NCBI GenBank assembly: GCA_964394475.1
Contig: CAYMXZ010000154.1
Location: forward strand, 1-8,566
Direction of reading: 5' to 3'
Length of the DNA stretch: 8,566 nt
From: RQOF01 sp964394475
GTDB lineage: Bacteria > Calditrichota > Calditrichia > RBG-13-44-9
Part shown: positions 1-6,197 of the stretch, in pieces
How positions within the stretch are numbered: the stretch's first letter is position 1
How the letters are laid out: each line of letters begins with the position of its first letter
Notes under the pieces: model-generated
The model's database searches: none
The model's input: only the letters and a program-made list of their open reading frames with translations
Told to the model about the DNA's origin: nothing
Program-made: the position numbers and the translations under genes

Positions 1-1359
1 CCTCTGGGAAAGAAAATTGAAGAGGTGGGAGGAGAGATCGGAACCCACAGCCGCTTTCACCGCATCAATCGCGAGATGGACGAAAAGAGATGGAAAGAAG
101 AACTGGATGATGCCATTCAGGAAATCGAATTTAATATGAGTGATTACGATTATTCTATCGGTAAAGTGGAATTCTTCATCAATCCTGGTAACACCATTTA
201 TATGAATGATTATATCCAATTGGCCAAAAGATTTTCTTTATACCTTACCCATGGTTTTGAACAGGATATGCCAATAGGATATGGTAACCTTACCTGGTAC
301 ACTGGACCATACAAAAATTTTGTGGTTCTGGAAGATACTCCCTCGCCAGACTATCAATGGTTCTACGACCCGACCTGGAGTTACACCACTCAACAGATCA
401 CAGCCTATCAAGAGGCAATTTTTGACCATCTTTACGAAGGCATCGGACGGGGAGTGATCTATAATCAAATGTGGCACGATTATTCAATCGTTTCCCAGGC
501 TCAGTATGGGAAAGATCGAATCATGAATGAAAATAATATTGCCATGTACGATGCCATTAAGAGCAAATTCGCCACCTGCGATATTTATTGTCCAACCCCG
601 GTTGAGCTGACAAAAAAACTGCTCAGCCTGGCTCAATGGAATTACCGCTGGAAATGCTCTGGAAATACCATAGAGATGGTTATTGATTTCTCTCAGGCAT
701 TAACCGATACTTTACCATATTTCACGGGCGGAATGGGTATTAAAATTGAAAATACCAATCAATTTATTCAAAAAGTAAATATTAATGGAAAAGAACATTG
801 GGCATTTAACGAAAGAGTTATCATCCTCCCTAATTTGAAAAAGGGTAGCAATTCTATTCAGGTGACATTAGGTCCTCAACCGTGTCTTGATCCACGCTTA
901 GTTTATGTTTCCAGCTTGATGCCAGACATCACCAAAAAGGAAGATAATCTGATTGTAGATGTGTTGACGAAAAGCAAAGCACGAATGAAATTTTTCTGTA
1001 ATAAAGATGTGATACTATTAAATGCGGATGAGCAGGAATGGAATCGAAAGTATGATGGTATTTTAAGTGGATATGTAACTTCTGATCGCCGTCTTATTAT
1101 GCGTCCAGTAAATACCTCATTCTTTTCGCTAAAAAAAAGCACGGTTCCAATTGTTGATTTCAAAGTCTCTAAAAATGAAATGATGTTAAAATTAACTTCG
1201 CCGGTCCGGTCCATTAGAGAAATTACTTTTCAATCACCAAAAACTCCCCTCAGTGCTGTTTTCCAAAAAAAGAATATATCAATTTTATCTGAAAACGGGA
1301 GTTACAAGATCATGTTGCCAGAATATTCTGCCGAAGAACTAATTATAAATTTCAAATAA
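1..1359 (+). CDS. Polysaccharide-deacetylase-like (CE4/NodB-fold) protein, 5'-truncated by window edge
   Basis: The frame is open from base 1 and ends at a TAA. A GTG at 25 is not a credible start, because the first recognisable motif lies only seven codons after it and the fold needs an upstream strand with the catalytic Asp. The visible protein opens with EIGTHSRFH, which matches the HSxxH metal-binding motif of CE4 deacetylases (the two His codons are at 46-48 and 58-60). FFINPGNTI follows, where active family members usually carry RPPxG, and MWHDYS about 90 residues later resembles the last His motif. Roughly the last 240 residues (from about base 640) look like beta-sandwich accessory modules. 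Motif 1 (Asp-Asp) is off-window, so catalysis cannot be judged; the altered RPPxG motif suggests a divergent or inactive enzyme. A glycan de-N- or O-acetylase role is inferred from the fold. It is the first visible gene of a tight operon with the next two genes. Confidence 0.72.
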   Translation, partial: PLGKKIEEVGGEIGTHSRFHRINREMDEKRWKEELDDAIQEIEFNMSDYDYSIGKVEFFINPGNTIYMNDYIQLAKRFSLYLTHGFEQDMPIGYGNLTWYTGPYKNFVVLEDTPSPDYQWFYDPTWSYTTQQITAYQEAIFDHLYEGIGRGVIYNQMWHDYSIVSQAQYGKDRIMNENNIAMYDAIKSKFATCDIYCPTPVELTKKLLSLAQWNYRWKCSGNTIEMVIDFSQALTDTLPYFTGGMGIKIENTNQFIQKVNINGKEHWAFNERVIILPNLKKGSNSIQVTLGPQPCLDPRLVYVSSLMPDITKKEDNLIVDVLTKSKARMKFFCNKDVILLNADEQEWNRKYDGILSGYVTSDRRLIMRPVNTSFFSLKKSTVPIVDFKVSKNEMMLKLTSPVRSIREITFQSPKTPLSAVFQKKNISILSENGSYKIMLPEYSAEELIINFK

Positions 1360-1360
1360 A

Positions 1361-1366
1361 AAGGAG
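1361..1366 (+). promoter_or_regulatory. Ribosome binding site for the secreted GH-like gene
   Basis: AAGGAG sits 8 bases before the ATG at 1375, immediately after the stop codon of the upstream gene. This strong Shine-Dalgarno fixes the start of the signal-peptide-bearing protein and shows that it is translated independently of its upstream neighbour. Confidence 0.85.
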
Positions 1367-1374
1367 AAATAACC

Positions 1375-3516
1375 ATGCATCGTTTTTTTATTATGATTTC
1401 GGTTCTGGTATGTTTAGGGATCTTGGATGCCCAGGAGCAAGCCTTTAAACCTGTTGTCGATTGGGGACATTGGCGGTTGGGTCAGAAAGCTGATCTGGAA
1501 TTTCTGCAGCAGAATCATATGACTATCACTTTTGGAAGTGGCGCTCCTAACTTTGAAAACATCACTCGTTCGGAGTTTGATCAAAAGATAGAAGAAGCGA
1601 AAGCTTTCAATCAAAATATGCACAATCAAGGTTATATTGTGCTACGTTATCTCTCGACTTCCTTAAATGGACGAACAGCTACCAGTAAAGATGAGCCCCA
1701 AAAACACCAGATTGAGATGTTAAAATTTTATAACGAAAGATGGCAGGATTTCGAGGATATCGTTGGTCCAAAGCCTCCTGTTGATCCAACCACCTGGATA
1801 ATGATCCGACCCGATGGCACTTTTCCCTATTATCGTTATGCACCTTATGGACAGCAAACCACCGGTGGTTTTGAAGCGTGGGGTTGTCCCGATAATCCCT
1901 ATTACGTGCGTTTGATGGAAGGTAAAATTCGCCAGCAAGCTGCAACTGGCATAGATGGTTCCTATGTGGATTGGACCCACATTGCTGGAGGAACCTGTTA
2001 TTGCGATTATACTCGCCAGAATTTCATTACCTACCTGAATAAAAATTTACCTGCTGAGGTGGCTCAGAAAAAATATGGGACGTCGGATTATTCTTCCATC
2101 GAATTACCGCAGAAACGAGGGGATAAATTTTGGATGGAGTGGATTACCTTTCGATGTCATACCGTCGCAGAATTCCATAAAAAATTGCGCACTGCGGCCC
2201 GGGAAGTCAATCCTCATTTCATTATTGCCGGCAATGTCTATGGCGGATTTGGATATGGACCCATTGCTTATGATGCCGCCGGAAACATGGAATTTCTCGG
2301 TCGAGATGAATACGATGATTTTATCTATTCCGAGATTCAGGAATTCTTAGATAGTGCACCACGTAAGGATGATAATGGAACGAAAGTGACCAATGGGCCA
2401 GCTTTAAAATTTCTCACCGCTGCGGCTCACGGTAAACCGGTGATCATCTATGCCACGGAGATAACTCCTCCCATTTTTCCAAATCCCACCGAACAGTGCC
2501 TGAATGCCATGTCGCAGATCAATATTGCCGAAGCCGTCGCTAACCACTGCGTCTTCCGGGAAAAAAGATTGACCCCGCCTGCGGCAACGACCTTCTATAC
2601 TTTTCTGGCAGCAAATGAACAGAGTCTGTTAGGTGCTCAGCTGCAGAGCAATATAGCTATTTTAGCCTCTTTAAATCAGTACCTGGCTGACGAACTTAGC
2701 TTTGCGTTTAGTATGTCGCGGGTGCTGGCCGATCGCGGAATTGCCCATCAAATGTTAGTGGAAGATGATTTGTTAAATGAGAATCTAAAAGAGATTGAGC
2801 TACTTATTATCCCTTATCTTCCCCTGCTAAGCCTTGAGAAACAAAATGCCTTGCGTGCCTATGTAGAGAAAGGAGGAATAATTTTAGTACTGGGTCAATG
2901 CGGTGTAAAGAATGAATATAATCTGGTAAATACCGAAATTCCTTTAGCCAAATTATTTGGCAAAGACCGCTATCCTGATACTTACCTTTTGAAAAAAGTA
3001 GGCAAAGGAAAAGCGGCTTTTTTACCATTATCAATACCCGAACATCGCTACCTGATATCTGCCAAGGAAAAATCGGAGTTTACCACTTTTGGTCCTTCCA
3101 TGGCAGATGTGTTCTCCGATATTCCGGAAGGATACACCCGCAACCGAATCCATCCTGAGTTGCGAATGAAATTGGAAGAATTGACCGATAAGATGATAGA
3201 CGTGCTAAATAACAGAGTGACCAGGATCATCACAAAAGCGCCTTATCTCGAAATGACCACCATGACACAAAAAAATAAAAATCTGCTACTGGTTCATCTG
3301 GTAAATTATGATGTGACGGTGGATGGGGTGCAAACGCCTGTTGAAAACGTCGATTTGCAAATTTATCTTCCGACTGGAAAACATATAAAAGGCATGAAGT
3401 ACAGTGGAAATTTATCCGAACTTAAACCACTGCCTATAAAACCTCAAAAAGCGAATCTGATTCAAGTGACTTTACCAGTGGTAGAGGTCTATGGATTATT
3501 AATTATTGAGTTATGA
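1375..3516 (+). CDS. Secreted TIM-barrel glycoside-hydrolase-like protein with GATase-like and beta domains
   Basis: The protein has 713 residues. Residues 1-19 form a signal peptide (MHRFF followed by a hydrophobic run, likely cleaved near LDA-QEQ). Residues 25-400 look like a (beta/alpha)8 barrel of the orphan, GH42-like hypothetical glycosyl hydrolase type: GIDGSYVDW (192-200) resembles the strand carrying a catalytic Asp, CYCDYTRQNFITYL (208-221) matches a CxC...F..YL element common in these orphans, and FIYSEIQEF (316-324) supplies a candidate Glu. Residues 425-555 look like a beta-galactosidase-trimerisation or GATase-like Rossmann module (LLIIPYLPLLS, then GGIILVLG). The C-terminal part from about 630 is a beta domain with LLVHLVNYD, a signature of GH42- and fucosidase-like C-termini. 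It starts 15 bases after the deacetylase-like gene and overlaps the next gene by four bases, so it is co-transcribed. Substrate unknown; hydrolase activity is inferred from the fold. Confidence 0.75.
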   Translation: MHRFFIMISVLVCLGILDAQEQAFKPVVDWGHWRLGQKADLEFLQQNHMTITFGSGAPNFENITRSEFDQKIEEAKAFNQNMHNQGYIVLRYLSTSLNGRTATSKDEPQKHQIEMLKFYNERWQDFEDIVGPKPPVDPTTWIMIRPDGTFPYYRYAPYGQQTTGGFEAWGCPDNPYYVRLMEGKIRQQAATGIDGSYVDWTHIAGGTCYCDYTRQNFITYLNKNLPAEVAQKKYGTSDYSSIELPQKRGDKFWMEWITFRCHTVAEFHKKLRTAAREVNPHFIIAGNVYGGFGYGPIAYDAAGNMEFLGRDEYDDFIYSEIQEFLDSAPRKDDNGTKVTNGPALKFLTAAAHGKPVIIYATEITPPIFPNPTEQCLNAMSQINIAEAVANHCVFREKRLTPPAATTFYTFLAANEQSLLGAQLQSNIAILASLNQYLADELSFAFSMSRVLADRGIAHQMLVEDDLLNENLKEIELLIIPYLPLLSLEKQNALRAYVEKGGIILVLGQCGVKNEYNLVNTEIPLAKLFGKDRYPDTYLLKKVGKGKAAFLPLSIPEHRYLISAKEKSEFTTFGPSMADVFSDIPEGYTRNRIHPELRMKLEELTDKMIDVLNNRVTRIITKAPYLEMTTMTQKNKNLLLVHLVNYDVTVDGVQTPVENVDLQIYLPTGKHIKGMKYSGNLSELKPLPIKPQKANLIQVTLPVVEVYGLLIIEL

Positions 3517-4910
3517 AAATGATGATCGATCTCTCATTAAAATACCTGCAAAGGATTTTTTTTATTTTCTGTAAATTCAATCTCCTGTGCATATTTTTAC
3601 TATTTTCCTGTCATGAGAAACAAGTTACCCAACCTCCTGACCAGGGGATTACTCTCAGTGAGATAGATAGTGTATTGGCAAATCCTTTTATGGGTTTGGT
3701 TCCCTGGGTGGGAAGCGATAATCTTTTTTATCAAACGACATTGCAGTATGTTAATATTACCTGGAGAGAGCTGGAACCCAGTCCTGGTGTATATCGATGG
3801 TCTGTTCTGGAATCTGGTTGGGGTAATATTTCGCAAACCCGCCGCCGGGTTGGTTTTCGGATTTCCACCGCCATGCCCGGTAGTGCGGGACATATTGACA
3901 TTCCCCAATGGTTGGTCGATCGGGGGGTAAGAATGCGGGCGTATGAGATCGATGGTCAGTTCGGTTTAGCACCAGATTGGGATGATCCACAATTTTTGCA
4001 GGCGCATCATGATTTCATTGCCGCGCTTGGAGCTCGCTACGATTCTGATTACCGGGTGGCCTGGATTGATATCGGTTCATACGGTTTCTGGGGCGAGTGG
4101 CATGTATATTTGAATGATAGTTTGGCAGCAACTCAGGCCAGTAAACAGGCTATTCTGGAGGATTATTTTTCTGCTTTTCCAACCAAGCCCAAAGTCATTG
4201 CCTTCGATGACGATTTTGCTACTGCGTATGTTACCAATCGTGGTGGAGGGATCCGAAATGATTGTCTGGGAACAGCTGAATCAAATAATTGGTATTTGCA
4301 AAGTCTAAACCATATTGATCCTACACTCAATGACCGGGTGTGGAAATCAGCCTTTATCGGAGGTGAATTTTGTGGAGGTGAGGCTGGGGCATTGCAGGGC
4401 ACCACTGAGCGGTTTGAACTGAATTATCAGTTTATCCAGCAGACTCACTGGTCGTTCCTTGGGCCTGCCGGGGGTCTGTTAGCACCCGAAAACGCTCAGC
4501 ATCGTGTTAATTTAGACAAATTGCTAAAAAAATTGGGTTATCGATTTGTCATCAGAAAAATAGAACATGCTGCCGCTGTGAATAGGGGAGAGGAATTTTC
4601 TTTTACATTGACAGTGGAAAATAAAGGAGTGGCACCTTTTTATTTTAACTGGCCCTTAATTATGTATGTGGTTGGTTCATCCGGGGAAACAGCTTTCACA
4701 TATACCAGCCAGATTGATATCCGCACCTGGTTACCGGGAGAATGTATTAGTCAGGATAGTTTTATTATTCCCACTGGTCTGGAGCCTGGTGAGTATGAAC
4801 TGAAGCTGGCTATTCATGACCCTGGAATTGATAAACCGTCCATCCGTTTCGCGAATACAAACCGTGATGCTCAGGGCCGCTATTTAGTCAGTAAGCTAAA
4901 AATTGATTAA
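3513..4910 (+). CDS. DUF4832-like (GH-A-type barrel) surface lipoprotein
   Basis: The protein has 465 residues. The start codon overlaps the previous stop as ATGA and has almost no Shine-Dalgarno, so it is probably translated by coupling; ATGs at 3519 and 3522 are alternative starts. A basic, hydrophobic leader (residues 10-32) ends in the lipobox LFSC with Cys33, and the following HEKQ has no Asp at +2. NPFMGLVPW (57-65) and WRELEPSPGVYRW (84-96) resemble the first barrel strands of DUF4832/GH42-type proteins. IDIGSYGFWGEWH (185-197) places Glu195 where clan-A hydrolases put the acid, and GGEFC (283-287, Glu285) is a possible second carboxylate. LGYRFVIRKIEHA (341-353) starts a C-terminal Ig-like domain with GVAPFYFNWPL and PGEYELKLAIHDPG, as in DUF4832 proteins. 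It could be an exported glycosidase or a glycan-binding protein; DUF4832 proteins have no function I can state firmly. Confidence 0.74.
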   Translation: MKMMIDLSLKYLQRIFFIFCKFNLLCIFLLFSCHEKQVTQPPDQGITLSEIDSVLANPFMGLVPWVGSDNLFYQTTLQYVNITWRELEPSPGVYRWSVLESGWGNISQTRRRVGFRISTAMPGSAGHIDIPQWLVDRGVRMRAYEIDGQFGLAPDWDDPQFLQAHHDFIAALGARYDSDYRVAWIDIGSYGFWGEWHVYLNDSLAATQASKQAILEDYFSAFPTKPKVIAFDDDFATAYVTNRGGGIRNDCLGTAESNNWYLQSLNHIDPTLNDRVWKSAFIGGEFCGGEAGALQGTTERFELNYQFIQQTHWSFLGPAGGLLAPENAQHRVNLDKLLKKLGYRFVIRKIEHAAAVNRGEEFSFTLTVENKGVAPFYFNWPLIMYVVGSSGETAFTYTSQIDIRTWLPGECISQDSFIIPTGLEPGEYELKLAIHDPGIDKPSIRFANTNRDAQGRYLVSKLKID

Positions 4911-4944
4911 ATCGATTCTAAAATTCTCTGATTACTTTCTAACA
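4911..4944. other. Short convergent gap without a recognisable terminator
   Basis: The operon above and the minus-strand gene below converge here with only 34 bases between their stop codons. There is a short palindrome AATCGATT at 4910-4917, but no GC-rich hairpin followed by a T-run on either strand. Transcription from the two sides may overlap or end by Rho. Confidence 0.6.
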
Positions 4945-5214
4945 TTACTCGCTAAAATAATAAATTTTGGTCAACCACTTGGTAGTATCGGGTTCCGCCA
5001 TCGGATCTGTGATATATTCTTCAATCACGGGTGGTTTTAAACGTAGACCGTTAGTTTGAAAATATTTATTTAATGATTGGTGGGCATACTTTAAGCCCTC
5101 ATAGGCACCAGGGTAGTCAATGGTATAGGCACTCGCCATGGACAAACGGATGGTTTTTATTCCTTCAGCTTGGAGTGATCCAAAAATCGGAATTCCGGCA
5201 GCCAATTTTGATTT
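4945..5214 (-). pseudogene. GyrI-like (AraC effector-binding) C-terminal half, separated by an in-frame TGA
   Basis: This segment continues in the same reading frame as the SRPBCC gene upstream of it, directly after a TGA at 5217-5215, and ends at a TAA. After the stop it reads KSKLAAGIPIFGSL, followed by a stretch with YEGLKYAHQSLNKYF, VIEEYITDP and DTTKWLTKIYYFSE. That is the standard second half of a GyrI-like small-molecule-binding domain, in which AAGIPV, GpYeGL, YlTDP and W.T.IY are recurrent. The first half of the same domain is in the upstream part (GAPVALYYTWDE). A TTG at 5205-5203 could be read as a start, but no Shine-Dalgarno precedes it and half of a domain would not fold alone. 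The downstream half keeps its family motifs, so the break is recent, recoded, or a sequencing error. Confidence 0.7.
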
Positions 5215-5217
5215 TCA
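5215..5217 (-). other. In-frame TGA interrupting the SRPBCC-GyrI reading frame
   Basis: Read on the minus strand, the codons run Y T W D E Q S, TGA, K S K L A A G. Counting the stop as one residue, the spacing between WDE and AAGIP matches what I recall of intact relatives (WDEENxxTDMAAGIP), so no net frame change is needed. TGA ends two ordinary genes here (3514-3516 and 8013-8015), so it is a genuine stop in this genome. Shifted by one base, the same stretch reads NNPENQNW without a stop, which leaves a pair of compensating indels as an alternative. Confidence 0.8.
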
Positions 5218-5958
5218 GGATTGTTCGTCCCAGGTGTAGTATAAGGCCACCGGTGCACCAATCATTCTTACTTTTTTCTGATTCATAACCTGCAGAATGG
5301 CAGAATAGGATTCTCTAAGAAAATCTGTCAATTCATCGAATCCTATTTCTTTTTCGATGATGGCAAAACTGCGGGCCGGGAAAATGACTTTTTTTATTTC
5401 AAAGCTGGATAAAGTTTGAAATTCTTTCTCACAAATATTCTTTAATAATTCTAAACCACGATCAAAATCTTTAGACATCATTTTATCCATGCTCATAAAT
5501 AACATGAAAATATTCCAGGGAAAAGGCATCTCCCCATAAAAACCCCAGGTAACTTTTGTTCCTTCACCTGCTTCAGAAAGGCGAACATATCCATCTGAAT
5601 GACTTTCCCAGGGTTTAAGAAAATGTAAGTGATAACTGATCTCTTCCTTTTCTTTTACCCCGGTGTTGGTCATTTCTCCTTCTCCTGTCTTCTGTGGATC
5701 GCCTATCCATCTGTAAATCGATCCTTCCTGTCCATCCACTCCGAGGATAGTAATCTTCATTTGGGGATCATTTTCAGCCCAGGGAGACCAGGCGCTCCAG
5801 TTCTTCCAGTATACCACATGCTCAAAGATCAACTCGCGGGGAGCATTGATCACTCTGGTGCGCTCTACCCGATATTTCTTTGGAGCAATTAATCCAATGA
5901 TTATTACCAGTAATATCAAACCGATGATAATGATTCCTAAAATTTTGGCTAATTTCAT
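5215..5958 (-). CDS. Membrane-anchored SRPBCC-domain protein, first part of an interrupted SRPBCC-GyrI gene
   Basis: This 247-residue frame starts at an ATG with an excellent Shine-Dalgarno. Residues 5-25 form one very hydrophobic helix (GIIIIGLILLVIII), an N-terminal anchor. Residues 30-180 are an SRPBCC (polyketide-cyclase/START-like) domain: RVINAPRELIFEHVVYWKNWSAWSPW is the typical opening, and GTKVTWGFYGEMPFPWN with a long final helix MMSKDFDRGLELLKNICE is the typical end. Residues 186-247 begin a GyrI-like ligand-binding domain (FPARSFAIIEKEIG, RMIGAPVALYYTWDE) and stop at the TGA, whose other half continues in frame. Intact relatives are single proteins of roughly 330 residues. The role is probably binding a hydrophobic small molecule at the membrane face; no ligand is evident. 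If translation ends at the TGA, the SRPBCC domain could still fold while the GyrI domain would be lost. Confidence 0.78.
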   Translation of the reverse strand: MKLAKILGIIIIGLILLVIIIGLIAPKKYRVERTRVINAPRELIFEHVVYWKNWSAWSPWAENDPQMKITILGVDGQEGSIYRWIGDPQKTGEGEMTNTGVKEKEEISYHLHFLKPWESHSDGYVRLSEAGEGTKVTWGFYGEMPFPWNIFMLFMSMDKMMSKDFDRGLELLKNICEKEFQTLSSFEIKKVIFPARSFAIIEKEIGFDELTDFLRESYSAILQVMNQKKVRMIGAPVALYYTWDEQS

Positions 5959-5962
5959 ATGG

Positions 5963-5969
5963 TCACCTC
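5963..5969 (-). promoter_or_regulatory. Ribosome binding site for the SRPBCC-GyrI gene
   Basis: On the minus strand GAGGTGA lies four bases before the ATG at 5958-5956. It is a near-ideal Shine-Dalgarno and makes this start secure. Confidence 0.82.
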
Positions 5970-6007
5970 ATGGATATTATCAGAAAATTTTTTTCGAAAA
6001 TTTATCC

Positions 6008-6035
6008 ATATTAATCATAGGAATTTGATTATCAA
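6008..6035 (-). promoter_or_regulatory. Candidate promoter of the SRPBCC-GyrI gene
   Basis: Read on the minus strand, TTGATA (6035-6030, five of six matches to TTGACA), a 16-base spacer and TAATAT (6013-6008) form a sigma70-like promoter. Transcription would begin near 6001 and leave a leader of about 43 bases before the ATG. The -35 lies inside the palindrome TTTGATTATCAAA, which could be an operator. Confidence 0.42.
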
Positions 6036-6036
6036 A
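6024..6036. promoter_or_regulatory. Palindrome TTTGATTATCAAA over the predicted -35 (possible operator)
   Basis: Two perfect 6-base arms around one central T cover the predicted -35 of the minus-strand gene. The position fits a repressor site, but no regulator gene is visible in the window and the element occurs once. Confidence 0.35.
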
Positions 6037-6065
6037 GAAATAAAATTGCAAACTTTAAAGTGGTC

Positions 6066-6141
6066 CACATCTTAAAAAATAAGACTTGTAAATAACGATA
6101 TTTTTTTGCTATTTAAATCAAGTATTCACTATTAAGATGTG
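6066..6141. repeat. Inverted repeat CACATCTTAA ... TTAAGATGTG with a concentric inner pair
   Basis: Perfect 10-base arms at 6066-6075 and 6132-6141 are separated by 56 bases. Inside them, ACTTG (6084-6088) and CAAGT (6119-6123) are symmetric about exactly the same centre (6103.5). The interval holds an AT-rich core with a T-run at 6101-6107. The right arm falls between the predicted -35 and -10 of the symporter. It may be a pair of regulator sites able to support a DNA loop, or a small mobile remnant; no flanking target duplication is seen. Confidence 0.55.
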
Positions 6142-6152
6142 AATTCTATAAA
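6125..6152 (+). promoter_or_regulatory. Candidate promoter of the symporter gene
   Basis: TTCACT (6125-6130, four of six matches to TTGACA), a 16-base spacer and TATAAA (6147-6152, five of six matches to TATAAT) would start transcription near 6159, about 39 bases before the ATG. The right arm of the long inverted repeat occupies the spacer, a classic place for a repressor to act. Other AT-rich -10-like strings nearby make the assignment uncertain. Confidence 0.38.
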
Positions 6153-6182
6153 AATACCGGGTAATTGGCAAATCGATAGATC

Positions 6183-6187
6183 GAGGA
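6183..6187 (+). promoter_or_regulatory. Ribosome binding site for the symporter
   Basis: GAGGA lies 10 bases before the ATG at 6198, a slightly long but acceptable spacing. Its first two bases are the end of the dyad TCGATAGATCGA (6173-6184), so a protein or structure on that dyad could affect initiation. Confidence 0.6.
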
Positions 6188-6197
6188 ATAGAATTCA

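Larger units (their letters stand above)
5959..6197. promoter_or_regulatory. Divergent intergenic region with many dyad symmetries
   Basis: This AT-rich region separates the minus-strand SRPBCC gene from the plus-strand symporter and must carry the control signals for both. No ORF or tRNA is visible in it. It contains several symmetric elements: ATGGATA/TATCCAT (5970-5976 and 6003-6009), TTTTCGAAAA (5991-6000), TTTGATTATCAAA (6024-6036), ACTTTAAAGT (6052-6061), GTGGTCCAC (6060-6068), CACATCTTAA/TTAAGATGTG (6066-6075 and 6132-6141) and TCGATAGATCGA (6173-6184). Some are expected by chance in AT-rich DNA. Confidence 0.65.

Noticed and set aside
25..27. GTG as the true start of the first gene
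   Set aside because: The frame is open to base 1, no Shine-Dalgarno precedes it, and the HSxxH motif would fall at the extreme N-terminus with the rest of the NodB core missing.
1679..1980. Minus-strand ORFs inside the GH-like gene, and similar antisense or out-of-phase ORFs elsewhere
   Set aside because: They lie within well-supported genes, lack ribosome binding sites and show no family motifs.
4911..4944. Bidirectional intrinsic terminator between the convergent genes
   Set aside because: No hairpin with a following T-run can be drawn on either strand; only an 8-base palindrome is present.
5203..5205. TTG start for an independent GyrI-like small protein
   Set aside because: There is no Shine-Dalgarno before it, and the product would be half of a domain whose first half lies in frame just upstream.
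5215..5217. TGA read as Trp or Gly by a variant genetic code
   Set aside because: TGA ends the GH-like gene and the symporter at normal family C-termini, so it is a normal stop here.
6066..6141. Small mobile element (MITE) bounded by the 10-base inverted repeats
   Set aside because: No target-site duplication flanks the arms and no second copy is in the window; a control region is the simpler reading, though a genome search could revive the idea.
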